Assembly: GCA_963169665.1 (NCBI GenBank)
Contig: CAUJET010000016.1
Span: forward strand, 1-64,000
DNA from: Actinomycetota bacterium
GTDB taxonomy: Bacteria; Actinomycetota; Acidimicrobiia; Acidimicrobiales; Ilumatobacteraceae
Direction of reading: 5' to 3'
DNA length: 64,000 nucleotides
A program made the translations under genes and the position numbers. Below are positions 7,733 through 16,491 of this stretch, piece after piece; within the stretch, counting starts at the first letter, position 1; the number at the start of each line of letters is the position of its first letter. The notes below the pieces were generated by a model that saw only the letters and a list, made by a program, of their open reading frames with translations, was not told where the DNA came from and ran no database searches.

Positions 7733-8208
7733 GATCGGGACTGAAGCGGTGGAAGCTCCAGGCCGAAGCTTCCGAACCGATCCCGAACGTCAGCAGCGTC
7801 GTTCACCGGAACTCCCGACACCTCCACCCAGGCGTGCGCCGGCAGCACGCCGTCCGACGGCGCTTCGGCACCGATCACCACCGACGCGTCGATGCCGCGC
7901 TTCCTCAGCAGGTACCAGAGCACCAGCGATCGGCCCAGGCACAGCGCCCCGATCCACCGCCGGGATGCCACCCGGTTGACCGTTCGACCCATCAGTTGTG
8001 CGACGGCCACGTCCGGCGCTCGGCACGGAACGCTCGACCGTCGGGCGAGCGACTCCACCGTTCGTGCAAAGCCGCGCCGGTGCAGGGACCGTTCGACCAA
8101 CGGGACGAGCACCAGACACCGCGCCGTCCATCCCCATTCGGCACGACTCAGGCTCAGCAGCACCCGCACAGATCGCACGAGCTTCGTCATGGCCCGTCTT
8201 GCCTGCAC
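7729..8208 (-). CDS. Lasso leader protease B2 (transglutaminase-like)
   Basis: 159 residues from 8208; an internal ATG at 8190 is an equally good start. It has the Transglut_core3 pattern: Cys90 in ALCLGRSL, His125 in AHAWVEV and Asp137 in VNDAAD form the predicted Cys-His-Asp triad. Lasso B2 proteins cut the precursor after the leader, two residues past the conserved Thr, when the leader is presented by B1. Its stop overlaps the cyclase start (GTGA). Its B1 partner lies 570 bp upstream on the same strand, separated by the plus-strand CxxCxxCC gene. Confidence 0.86.
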   Translation of the reverse strand: MQARRAMTKLVRSVRVLLSLSRAEWGWTARCLVLVPLVERSLHRRGFARTVESLARRSSVPCRAPDVAVAQLMGRTVNRVASRRWIGALCLGRSLVLWYLLRKRGIDASVVIGAEAPSDGVLPAHAWVEVSGVPVNDAADVRDRFGSFGLELPPLQSRS

Positions 8209-8225
8209 TCCACTAATGTGGCCGA

Positions 8226-8792
8226 GTGGAACCAGGTGAGATTCCCGACGAGTCGCAGCTCTGTGTGTCCTGTGGGATGTGCTGTGACGGCACGTATCTG
8301 TCGTGGGCGCCGGTGGTCGAAGGAGACGACCGAGAGGGGCTTGCGAGCATCGGCCACCCGATCCGCTTCGCCGAGGCGCGCGGCGACTACTTCGATCTTC
8401 CCTGCCCAGCGCTCGTGGACAAATGCTGCACCGTGTACGGGCACCGTCCGTCGATCTGCCCGTCGTATCGCTGTGGGATGCTCAACCGCTTCGCGTCCGG
8501 ACTGGTGAGCACGAGCGACGCCCTTGCCACCATTGCCCGCACGCTCGAGGTACGAGACCGCGTCCGCCCAGCGATGATGGAACGTCTCGGCCAGAGCGAG
8601 CCGAAGTCGATGTACCTGATGTACTCCGAACTCGAGGCATGGTACGACGCTGCTCCCGACCCCACCGCCGCGCGCACGGCCGACGCTGCACTGCTCGCCG
8701 ACATCGGCATGCTCCGGTTGTTGCTCAAGAAGTACTTCGAGAAGCGCGACGCCATCACCGACGACATCGACATGACCGTCAGCCAAGCCTGA
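8226..8792 (+). CDS. YkgJ-family cysteine-cluster protein
   Basis: 188 residues from a GTG at 8226. Cys13, Cys16, Cys19 and Cys20 form a CxxCxxCC cluster, followed by paired and single cysteines in DKCCTVYGHRPSICPSYRC. This is the YkgJ (UPF0153/CxxCxxCC) pattern thought to bind zinc or an iron-sulfur centre; the reaction is not established for the family. It runs against the surrounding minus-strand lasso genes: its 5' end is 17-35 bases from the start of B2, so a divergent promoter is likely, and its last 14 bases overlap the end of the B1 gene. Position suggests a link to the RiPP pathway, but this is inference. Confidence 0.72.
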   Translation: MEPGEIPDESQLCVSCGMCCDGTYLSWAPVVEGDDREGLASIGHPIRFAEARGDYFDLPCPALVDKCCTVYGHRPSICPSYRCGMLNRFASGLVSTSDALATIARTLEVRDRVRPAMMERLGQSEPKSMYLMYSELEAWYDAAPDPTAARTADAALLADIGMLRLLLKKYFEKRDAITDDIDMTVSQA

Positions 8793-9072
8793 CCAGTCCC
8801 TGCTCCGCCAGCAACTGGAACACCCGGAACGCGTCGGCCTGGAGCACCTCCGGATCCACGTCGAACTCCTCCTGCATCGCAGCCAACACCGAGCCGATCG
8901 TGGTCGTCTTCGATTCGCTGACCAGTTCCCACATCCTGTTCGCCGCTCCCTCGAGGGAGAAGTACCGCTCCTGTTCGAGGCTCAACAGCACGGTGTCGCC
9001 GCCGGCCTCGCGCGAGAGCACCCCCTCGGAGATGCTCACCACGGTTGCGTCGTTGATACTTGCCTCGCTCAT
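8779..9072 (-). CDS. PqqD-type RiPP recognition element (lasso B1)
   Basis: 97 residues from the ATG at 9072, chosen because GAGGA precedes it; ATGs at 9081 and 9090 are in frame. The protein fits the PqqD wHTH fold: a beta hairpin ending SLEQERYFSLEGAANRMWEL, then a helix, DVDPEVLQAD and a final helix with LAEQGLV. Such proteins bind the YxxPxLxxxG leader and hand the precursor to B2. Both peptides in this window carry that leader, so one B1 may serve both. It lies 64 bases after the second kinase gene. Confidence 0.85.
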   Translation of the reverse strand: MSEASINDATVVSISEGVLSREAGGDTVLLSLEQERYFSLEGAANRMWELVSESKTTTIGSVLAAMQEEFDVDPEVLQADAFRVFQLLAEQGLVRLG

Positions 9073-9136
9073 GTTCCTCATCTTTCTCAAGTGGACGTGC
9101 CTGTCCCGACCCGCCGACCGGCGACTGCGACGACGC

Positions 9137-10099
9137 TCAAGGCTGGCGATCCTCGTCGATCCGCTCGATCAGTGATATCACGTCGCCGAGATACTCGAAG
9201 CCACGCGGACGGTCGAGCCGCCACGTCGGGATGACAGCGCAGAGCGCCGAGGACGAGAGGAATGCCTGTCTGGTCGTCTCTGTCGGGTTGCCCGACATGT
9301 GGAAGGCGTGCCCCGCTACCAACCCCATCGCCGCAGCGAACTGCACCCGTGACGCCGTGGCCGATCCATCGCTGGACCACCCAGCTACGTGCACGGCACA
9401 GATCTCGGCCGGCATCGTCGCCATCCTCAACGGAGCATCGACCGCGAACCGACGCTTTGCATGGCCCTTGGTCATCGGAGCGCCGGGACGCAGGTTCGGC
9501 ACCAGCGCGGCGGCCGAGTCGGGATAGAGCCGCACACTGCTGTAGCCCGGCACAGCACGACACGCCCCCTCGGTGATGATCACACGAACGGCATCGTCGT
9601 CGAGCAGAGGCCAGCCGCTCGCCCCGAGCGCCACGGCGAGCGTGCTCTTACCCGCTCCCGACTCCCCGACGAAAAGGTGCACACGCCCGCTCGGCCCGAC
9701 CACGCCGGATGCGTGCAACATGAGGTCACCTCGCAGCGACACGATTCGCGGCAACACATGGTCGACGAGCAGGTGGGTGACCAGATCAGGATCATCGGCA
9801 CCCCCACGCCAGACAGCGTGATCCCGGTCGAACTCGAACCGCACATCCCCGGCAAAGTCCAAGCGAATCCGTCCATCCACCAGCCAGGACTCGACCACCC
9901 ACGGATTCATTGCGTCGTCGGCACGTTGGTGGGCGACATCTACCTCATCCATATCGACGCACCCGGCGATCACATCGACCGACGATGTCGACGCGACGCG
10001 GTCCAGCGGCAACGAGGTGGTGCTCGCGATCGTCAAGCCGTGAGCGCGATAACAGAAACGTTTGGGCGAATTCGTCATCTCGAGCACCATCGGCGTCAC
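9137..10099 (-). CDS. HPr kinase-like P-loop protein (kinase 2)
   Basis: 320 residues from 10099; an in-frame ATG at 10078 is an alternative start. It has an LHASGV segment, a Walker A loop VGESGAGKSTL near residues 143-153, and a LLDDDAV acidic strand shortly after, the HprK C-terminal arrangement. It is longer than kinase 1 and has low similarity outside these motifs, so the two are not a recent tandem copy. It sits directly upstream of the B1 gene and 9 bases after the VanZ-like gene, within the lasso operon. The role as a peptide kinase is inferred from HprK-like kinases of other lasso clusters; the mature core ends in Asn, so the C-terminal-Ser chemistry of paeninodin cannot apply directly. 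Confidence 0.78.
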   Translation of the reverse strand: MTPMVLEMTNSPKRFCYRAHGLTIASTTSLPLDRVASTSSVDVIAGCVDMDEVDVAHQRADDAMNPWVVESWLVDGRIRLDFAGDVRFEFDRDHAVWRGGADDPDLVTHLLVDHVLPRIVSLRGDLMLHASGVVGPSGRVHLFVGESGAGKSTLAVALGASGWPLLDDDAVRVIITEGACRAVPGYSSVRLYPDSAAALVPNLRPGAPMTKGHAKRRFAVDAPLRMATMPAEICAVHVAGWSSDGSATASRVQFAAAMGLVAGHAFHMSGNPTETTRQAFLSSSALCAVIPTWRLDRPRGFEYLGDVISLIERIDEDRQP

Positions 10100-10108
10100 C
10101 GCTCCGGA

Positions 10109-10618
10109 TCAGCCGACGTTTCCGACGTGGGCGGCCCGTGAGCGATCGCTGGATCGCAGCGCAGAGAGCACGCAGACTGCGCCGAGCGCAGCGGCGAGGC
10201 CGAGAGCACTCCCGACGACGTCACCGACCTGAGGGGTCCGCGTCGGCGAGTTCATCTGCGCGATTTCGACGATGATCGACGAGACGAAGAGCACCGTCAC
10301 CGCCACGAGGCGATGACGCAACGTGGCGCACAGTGCGAACACCACCACTCCCGCCACGAACCACATCACGGCGTGCACATCGGCATCGGCGAACCGCACG
10401 CGCGCTCGCAACACCCTCGCGAGCGTCGACGACGCGTCATAGCGATACGGGTTGGTCGTGCGATGCCACCACGCCGCGACGCCGGCCGACATCGAGACGA
10501 CGACGTTCACGATCAGCACGACGGCAGCCACCAGCACCCATCTCACGCGTCGACGACCCACGCAGCGAAAACCTACTCCCCACCGGCCTTCGCGCTCCCG
10601 CGCCGACCACCGATGCAT
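10109..10618 (-). CDS. VanZ-like membrane protein
   Basis: 169 residues with four probable membrane spans. The first loop carries DADVHAVMWFVAG, and later SSIIVEIAQM and the polar TPQVGDVVGSALG segment, the spaced polar motifs of VanZ/phosphotransbutyrylase-type proteins. It is the first gene of the minus-strand lasso operon and ends 9 bases before kinase 2. VanZ relatives are linked to glycopeptide resistance, so a self-protection or envelope role is possible, but nothing here proves it. Confidence 0.6.
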   Translation of the reverse strand: MHRWSAREREGRWGVGFRCVGRRRVRWVLVAAVVLIVNVVVSMSAGVAAWWHRTTNPYRYDASSTLARVLRARVRFADADVHAVMWFVAGVVVFALCATLRHRLVAVTVLFVSSIIVEIAQMNSPTRTPQVGDVVGSALGLAAALGAVCVLSALRSSDRSRAAHVGNVG

Positions 10619-10769
10619 CGGCGGCAGACCGCCGTGCGCGCGTTCCGTGGCACGCGCGACCCCGAGGGAGACAACGTCAAGGTCAGCCGGCCGATTCGGG
10701 GCCGATCTTGAGAATCGACACCTTTACGCCTGTGACCGTTTGCTTGATTCTTGACGAATTCACAACGTC

Positions 10770-11909
10770 TTGAGATTTCCCACTGGTCTGGCGCGCCGCC
10801 ACCCCGAACCGACGCTGGTCGACAGCGATCTGACGGCTGGCATCCCATGGCACCCAGCAAGCGGCCAGATCGAGTCGCTCGACGGCATCCGCTTCATCTC
10901 GATCATGATCGTGTTCGTCGGCCATGCAGGCTGGGGAGACATCATCCCGGGCGGCTTCGGCGTCACGATCTTCTTCTTCCTCAGCGGCTACCTGATCACC
11001 ACCTTGCTCCGCCGTGAACTCACCCGGCACGGATCGATCTCACTGAAGAAGTTCTACCTGCGGCGCGCGATCCGCATCTGGCCTGCCTTCTATCTGGTGC
11101 TGACCGCCTGCGTCGTGATGTCCATCACCGGTGTGCTGAGCCGAACGCTCGCCTGGGACAGCGTCGCGTTGCAGTACCTGCACCTGGCCAACTACGACCA
11201 GATGTTCAACGGCAATGCCGGCATCCCGGCCGGCACCGAGGTGTACTGGTCGCTGGCCGTCGAGGAGCACTTCTACCTGTTGTTCCCGCTCGCCTTCATG
11301 CTGATGTCGCGCCGAGGGCTCCCCCTCCGCCGGATCGCAGCAGTACTCGCCACCGCATGCGTCGTCATCCTCGCGTGGCGTCTGGTCCTCATCCTCGGTC
11401 TCGACGCGGACATGCACCACACCTACTACGCGTCCGACACCCGATTCGACAGCATCCTGCTCGGCTGCATCCTCGCCGTGTGGCACAACCCCGCCTTGGA
11501 CCCAGACCCCTTGACGGAGCGCACCTGGAAGTACGTGGCGGCCCCGGCAGGGCTGCTCGCGATCGTCGCGACGTTCGCGATCCGAGACGAGTCGTTTCGC
11601 GAGACCTTTCGCTACTCCGTGCAAGGCATCGCGCTCATGCCGCTGTTCTGGTGCGCGATCAGGTACCCCGCATGGGGCCCGATGCGCTGGCTCAACACCC
11701 GGACCGCAGCGTTCATGGGCCGGCTGAGCTACGCCTTCTACCTGGTGCACTTCACGGTGATCCTGTGGCTCGCCGAGCGGCTCCCGCAGATCGGACAGGT
11801 CCCACGCGCGGGGATCGCGTTCGCGCTGTCGACCGCCCTCGCGTACCTCGTGCACCTCGCGGTCGAACGGCCGCTCGCGCCGATTCGCCACCGCCTCGGC
11901 CGGAGCTGA
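10770..11909 (+). CDS. Acyltransferase family 3 (OafA/OatA-like) membrane protein
   Basis: 379 residues from a TTG at 10770; no better start or clear ribosome site is visible. The conserved core begins at IESLDGIRFISIMIVFVGH (about 32-50), where the family's His lies in the first span; FFFLSGYLIT, FYLRRAIRIWPAFY and the WSLAVEEHFYL segment follow. About ten spans are predicted. Such proteins move acetyl or other acyl groups onto exported sugars or peptidoglycan. It stands at the head of the polysaccharide locus and is separated from the next gene by about 150 bases, including a triple CTCGGCGATG-type tandem repeat near 11930-11955. Confidence 0.83.
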   Translation: MRFPTGLARRHPEPTLVDSDLTAGIPWHPASGQIESLDGIRFISIMIVFVGHAGWGDIIPGGFGVTIFFFLSGYLITTLLRRELTRHGSISLKKFYLRRAIRIWPAFYLVLTACVVMSITGVLSRTLAWDSVALQYLHLANYDQMFNGNAGIPAGTEVYWSLAVEEHFYLLFPLAFMLMSRRGLPLRRIAAVLATACVVILAWRLVLILGLDADMHHTYYASDTRFDSILLGCILAVWHNPALDPDPLTERTWKYVAAPAGLLAIVATFAIRDESFRETFRYSVQGIALMPLFWCAIRYPAWGPMRWLNTRTAAFMGRLSYAFYLVHFTVILWLAERLPQIGQVPRAGIAFALSTALAYLVHLAVERPLAPIRHRLGRS

Positions 11910-12061
11910 CCACACGCACCCTCGCAGACCTCGGCGATGCTCGGCGATGCTCGGCGCATCGTTCGTAGGGCCGTGTCCCTCAAGTTCTGGTCATGGCGCC
12001 GGCTCGCCACCTCAGCCGTGCCACGGTCGGTGGGCCGCCGTTCACGACAGGCGGCAAGCGC

Positions 12062-13048
12062 ATGTCCCACGGGTTGACAACGGTCAACGGGAACGCGAAT
12101 CTCTACGGCACTCCGCAGGCGGCGGAGCACATTTCTGACAGTGACGGGCGGTCATCGATGACAGATCAACTGGTGGGACGCGAGTTCACCGAACTCGCAG
12201 GTCGGGCCAATGGCGGCAGCAACTCCTCGTCAGGGGCCAACTCCATGACGACTCGGGGCGCGCTGGTCGAGCGGCGACGGCCAATGCCGGCGAGCCATGG
12301 CGAACCGTGGACCTACGTGATGAACGGCACGAACGTGCGGGTCACGGTGTCGATCATCGTGCCCGCCCGGAACGAGGCCGCGAACCTCGTCCTGCTGCTC
12401 CCGGCCCTGCCGCCGGCGTACGAAGTCATCCTCGTCGACGGCAACTCGGTGGACGGCACGGTCGAGGTCGCACGACGCGCCCTCCCCCAGATCAGGGTCG
12501 TGAAGCAGACCGGCAAAGGCAAGGGCGACGCCATGTGTGCGGGCCTGCGCGCTGCAACCGGCGACATCAGCGTCTTCATCGACGCCGACGGTTCGAACAC
12601 CGCCGACGAGATCCACCAGTTCGTCCTGGCACTGGTCAGCGGTGCCGACCTGGCGAAGGGCTCACGATTCCTTCCTCGCGGCGGGAGCAGCGACATCACC
12701 GGCGTCCGCCGACTGGGCAACTGGGGCATCCGATTCCTGGTGAACAACCTCTACGACGTGCGTTTCACCGATGTCGCCTACGGCTTCAACGCCCTGTGGA
12801 CGCGTCACCGCGACGTCCTCCGCCTCGATTGCCAAGGCTTCGAGGTCGAGACCCTCATGCATGTTCGAGCGGCTCGCGCCGGACTCGTCATCCAAGAGGT
12901 GCCTTCGTTCGAGGGCAAGCGGGCAGTCGGAGCGACCAACCTCCACGCCCTGCGCGATGGACTACGGATCGCGGCGGTCCTGATCCGCGAAGCATGCGAT
13001 CAGTACATCAACGGTCGGAAGATCGATCGACGCGACGCAACGGTGTGA
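12062..13048 (+). CDS. Family 2 glycosyltransferase (polyprenyl-phosphate type)
   Basis: GT-A fold: VSIIVPARNEAANL opens the nucleotide-binding domain, VILVDGNSVDGT follows, and FIDADGSN is the DxD metal site. TGKGKGDAMCAG and the SRFLPRGG segment resemble dolichol- or undecaprenyl-phosphate glucose/mannose synthases. The start is uncertain: ATG at 12062 gives 328 residues, ATG at 12158 gives 296, and the family core begins about residue 96 of the longer form. The N-terminal extension is Ser/Asn/Gly-rich and has no predicted fold. The next gene starts three bases after its stop. Confidence 0.8.
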   Translation: MSHGLTTVNGNANLYGTPQAAEHISDSDGRSSMTDQLVGREFTELAGRANGGSNSSSGANSMTTRGALVERRRPMPASHGEPWTYVMNGTNVRVTVSIIVPARNEAANLVLLLPALPPAYEVILVDGNSVDGTVEVARRALPQIRVVKQTGKGKGDAMCAGLRAATGDISVFIDADGSNTADEIHQFVLALVSGADLAKGSRFLPRGGSSDITGVRRLGNWGIRFLVNNLYDVRFTDVAYGFNALWTRHRDVLRLDCQGFEVETLMHVRAARAGLVIQEVPSFEGKRAVGATNLHALRDGLRIAAVLIREACDQYINGRKIDRRDATV

Positions 13049-13050
13049 CC

Positions 13051-14013
13051 ATGTCCGCTCTGCCTGCCCACCTGGGAGCAGCCGCAACGAGCACGGTCGT
13101 CGTCTGTACCTATTCGATGGATCGCCTCGACGATCTCGTCGCATGTCTCGACGGCATCCGCTCGCTCCGGCAATCGCCTGACGAGGTGCTCGTGGTCGTC
13201 GACCACAATGCCGAACTCGCGCAACTCCTCGCCGCGTCACGCCTCGACATCCGCGTCGTCGCGAACCGCTTCACCAAGGGCCTCTCGGGCGCTCGCAACA
13301 CCGCGATCGAAGAAGCCACCGGAGACGTGCTCGTCTTCCTCGACGACGACGCCGTCCCGGATCAGGACTGGCTCGAGGGCATCATGGCCCCCTTTGCGAA
13401 CGCCGCCGTCGCCGTCGTCGGCGGCCACATCGAACCAGCCTGGCCGACCGCCAGGCCAGGCTGGTTCCCCCCTCATCTCGACTGGACCATCGGGTGCTCG
13501 ATCCCGTCGCTCCCACCGGCCGGCGGACCGGTTCGTAACGTCTACGGAGCGAGCGCCGCGTTTCGCCGCAGCGAACTCGCTGCGGTCGGCGGCTTCCCCA
13601 CCGAGCTCGGCAGGATCGGCGCCGACGCGGCCGGGTGCGAGGAGACCGACGTCTGCATCCGCATTCGCCAGCGTGTGCCGTCGGCACTCGTGATGTACGC
13701 GCCCGAGTCGAACGTGCACCACCGAGTCACGACCGAGCGCGCCACACCTCGATACGTCATGCGCCGCTGCTACGCGGAAGGAAAGAGCAAGGCACGCCTC
13801 GCTGCTCGCGTCGGCAGCAGCGACGCGACCTCCGACGAGCGCGGGTACGCACTCGTCATCCTGCGCACCGCCTTCACCGATGTCGTCACCGCAGTCGCTC
13901 ACCCCATCCGAGCAGCGCGTGCGGCAGTCCTCGTCGGTGGCCTGGGCGCAGCCAGCTTCGGCTATCTCAAACAGTCCCTCACCATGCGGATGGCACGGAG
14001 CGCACGCGCGTGA
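13051..14013 (+). CDS. Family 2 glycosyltransferase
   Basis: 320 residues. STVVVCTYSMDR opens the GT-A domain, EVLVVVDHN and GLSGARNTAIEEATGDV follow, and FLDDDAVPDQDW holds the DDD metal site. A GCEETDVCIRI segment near residue 205-215 matches the ED acceptor-side motif of GT2 enzymes. It probably adds a sugar to a lipid-linked repeat unit in the cytoplasm. It starts three bases after the previous glycosyltransferase and its stop overlaps the GTG of the membrane protein that follows. Confidence 0.83.
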   Translation: MSALPAHLGAAATSTVVVCTYSMDRLDDLVACLDGIRSLRQSPDEVLVVVDHNAELAQLLAASRLDIRVVANRFTKGLSGARNTAIEEATGDVLVFLDDDAVPDQDWLEGIMAPFANAAVAVVGGHIEPAWPTARPGWFPPHLDWTIGCSIPSLPPAGGPVRNVYGASAAFRRSELAAVGGFPTELGRIGADAAGCEETDVCIRIRQRVPSALVMYAPESNVHHRVTTERATPRYVMRRCYAEGKSKARLAARVGSSDATSDERGYALVILRTAFTDVVTAVAHPIRAARAAVLVGGLGAASFGYLKQSLTMRMARSARA

Positions 14014-16367
14014 GCATGACGTCGTACTGGGCGAAGCGGTGGGCCGGCGAACGGCGCGCCATCTCGACCGCCACGCCGGCCAAGACGGTCACGACGGTCA
14101 CGACGGCCACGACGGCCGGAGCGACCGCAACCGACGGGCCAGGTACGACCATGCTCCTCTGTGAGGCGCACGACGACGTGAGGCTCGTCGACGACCTCCC
14201 GACGGCTCGTCCGAGGCGCAGCTGGACGCAACGCGTCACGCACCCGATGGCACTGATCGGGATCGCGACAACGGTGCTGACCGCGGCAGGCGTCAGCGGC
14301 CCGATCATCGCCGCCCTGTTCGCCATCGTCCTCGCAGCATGGCCGGGAAGCCTGATCGCCGACCGCGCCGCGCCTCGGCTCGCGGCGGAACGATGGATCG
14401 TCGTCGTCTCGGTCAATCTGACCTTCTGGATGGTCATCGCCCACCTCCTCCTCTCTGCAGAGCTGTGGCACCCCGAGATCGGCATCGCGGCCGTCACGGG
14501 CTGCCTCACGATGCTGCACCTCGTCAGCGAACGACCCGCTCCCGGCCTCCTCGGCGGACTCCGCCGCTGCGTGACCGCACTCGGCCCCGTCGGCGTCGTG
14601 GCGATCGCGGGTGGCCTCACCTGCTGGCTGATCGCCGCCGTCTCGACGCCGATCGACGACATCGGCCCGTGGGGCCTGGTGTCGAACCTGCCACCGATCT
14701 GGTTCATCGGTTTCGCCGTGCTCCTCGTGTTCACGGCGACCCGGGCGACCACCCCGAACGTCGACCCTCGCGGCCCCATGATCGGCCTCATCAGCCTGAC
14801 CTTCGTGGTGTACGGCACCACGGCGATCGCCACCAACACCCTGCGATACCCGTGGTCGTACAAGCACGTTGGCGTCATCCGACTGCTCGACACGACCGGA
14901 CGTCTGCACCCTCACGTCGACATCTACAACAACTTCTCGGGCTTCTTCGGCCTCGGAGCGCTCGTGCGCGGGGGCACGGGCGCCGACCCGCTCGACTACG
15001 GCGCGTGGGCGCAGGTCGTCGCCAGTGGACTCATCATGTGCGCCGTCTGGGTCCTCGTCCGAAGCGCGACCCGACGCGCCGACGCCGCGCACCTCGCGGC
15101 CCTGCTCTACCTGCTCACCGACTGGGTCGGACAGAACTACTTCGCACCACAAGCCCTCGGCTCGTTCCTCAGCATCGCCGTGCTGGCACTGACGATCAGC
15201 TGGTTCGCGTCACCCGACACGCGACGCATCCCACTCGTCGGCCGGTGGGTCGCGGCCCAGACCCACCCCGACGCCGAACCGGAATCGACGATCGGCGACG
15301 AACTCACCGAGGACGAGCTCGCCGCCAGCCTGCGATCCAGAGACCGGATCCGGCTCGGCATCGTGGCATTCGCCTTCCTCGGGCTGCTGATGACGCACCC
15401 CCTCACCCCGTTCTCGACCGTGCTGCCACTGGTCGCCGCGTTCATCCTCGGCTGGATGCGAGATCGCCGGCTCCTGCTCGCGGTCGGACTGGCCGTCGCA
15501 GCATGGATGCTCCGCTCGCTGCCCTACTTCGTCGAGCAGGCCTTCGACCTCGGCTTCGGCGGCTCGGTCAGCGACAACGCAGCCGGACGGGGATCCGAGG
15601 TGTCTGCGACCGGCACGGTGGCCCTCGTGGGCGTGATCACCAAGTTGTTCTCGGTCGCCGTCTGGGGCATCGGTGCGCTGGGTGCGCTGGTGGCATTCGT
15701 CCGCAGGCGCCGACCCGGGTGGCTGGTCCTGGTCGGCTTCAGCCCGCTGGTGCTGCCGTTCTTGAACTCCTACGGGGGCGAGATCATCTACCGGGCATAC
15801 CTGTACTCGCTCCCCGGGATCGTCGGGCTCGCAGCCCTGTTCCTCCTCGGTGACGCCGCCACCCACCCGCGCCGTTTCCTCCCAGGTCCACGTACTGCCG
15901 CCACGCTGACGTCACTCGCGTTGGCTGCCGGGTTCCTCGTCGTGCACTTCTCACGCGAGCAGATCAACACCGTCGAACCGTCCGAGGTCGCGCTCGAGGA
16001 GTACGTCGGCACCTTGCCCGACAAGGAGTACATCACCGCGCAGTTCTCGGGCGGCTATCCCGGGAGCCTCACCGAGCGCTACCCGATGGTGCAGGTGGAC
16101 GACACCTACACGCCCCAGGTCGACGAGATGCTCGACCCGACCGAGCCGCTCACTCCGCAGCTCGACGCTGCCGCCGATGACATCGTCGCACTCACCGACG
16201 GCGTCGCGTATCTGGTGGTGACGCCCGGGATGATCGACACCATGGACGCGGCGGGCACGTTCTCGTTCGAGGACGTGGACGCAGTGCTCGAACTGCTGGC
16301 CACCTCGGATCGCTTCGTCCCCATCACACGGTTCGGCGACAGCTGGCTGTTGCAGGTGCTCCCGTGA
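14010..16367 (+). CDS. Large polytopic membrane protein of polysaccharide locus
   Basis: 785 residues from a GTG at 14010 (GTGA overlap with the previous stop). A Thr-rich cytoplasmic N-terminus (about 1-75) is followed by some 12-14 hydrophobic spans and a soluble C-terminal domain of about 140 residues, probably outside the membrane. An acidic loop (DELTEDELAASLRSRD) lies mid-protein. I recognise no signature; size and topology recall GT-C glycosyltransferases or polymerases of exopolysaccharide loci, and the position between glycosyltransferases supports such a role. Function otherwise unknown. Confidence 0.65.
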   Translation: MSMTSYWAKRWAGERRAISTATPAKTVTTVTTATTAGATATDGPGTTMLLCEAHDDVRLVDDLPTARPRRSWTQRVTHPMALIGIATTVLTAAGVSGPIIAALFAIVLAAWPGSLIADRAAPRLAAERWIVVVSVNLTFWMVIAHLLLSAELWHPEIGIAAVTGCLTMLHLVSERPAPGLLGGLRRCVTALGPVGVVAIAGGLTCWLIAAVSTPIDDIGPWGLVSNLPPIWFIGFAVLLVFTATRATTPNVDPRGPMIGLISLTFVVYGTTAIATNTLRYPWSYKHVGVIRLLDTTGRLHPHVDIYNNFSGFFGLGALVRGGTGADPLDYGAWAQVVASGLIMCAVWVLVRSATRRADAAHLAALLYLLTDWVGQNYFAPQALGSFLSIAVLALTISWFASPDTRRIPLVGRWVAAQTHPDAEPESTIGDELTEDELAASLRSRDRIRLGIVAFAFLGLLMTHPLTPFSTVLPLVAAFILGWMRDRRLLLAVGLAVAAWMLRSLPYFVEQAFDLGFGGSVSDNAAGRGSEVSATGTVALVGVITKLFSVAVWGIGALGALVAFVRRRRPGWLVLVGFSPLVLPFLNSYGGEIIYRAYLYSLPGIVGLAALFLLGDAATHPRRFLPGPRTAATLTSLALAAGFLVVHFSREQINTVEPSEVALEEYVGTLPDKEYITAQFSGGYPGSLTERYPMVQVDDTYTPQVDEMLDPTEPLTPQLDAAADDIVALTDGVAYLVVTPGMIDTMDAAGTFSFEDVDAVLELLATSDRFVPITRFGDSWLLQVLP

Positions 16368-16491
16368 GCCCGCTTCGCCACCACCGCCACGCCCCGTCGA
16401 CCGGCGCGTCGCTCCTTCCCGGCCGCCCGCACCGCCCACATCCAATTCCGCACCCCATCCAGATTCACGCCTCGACGACTTGGACAGCACC

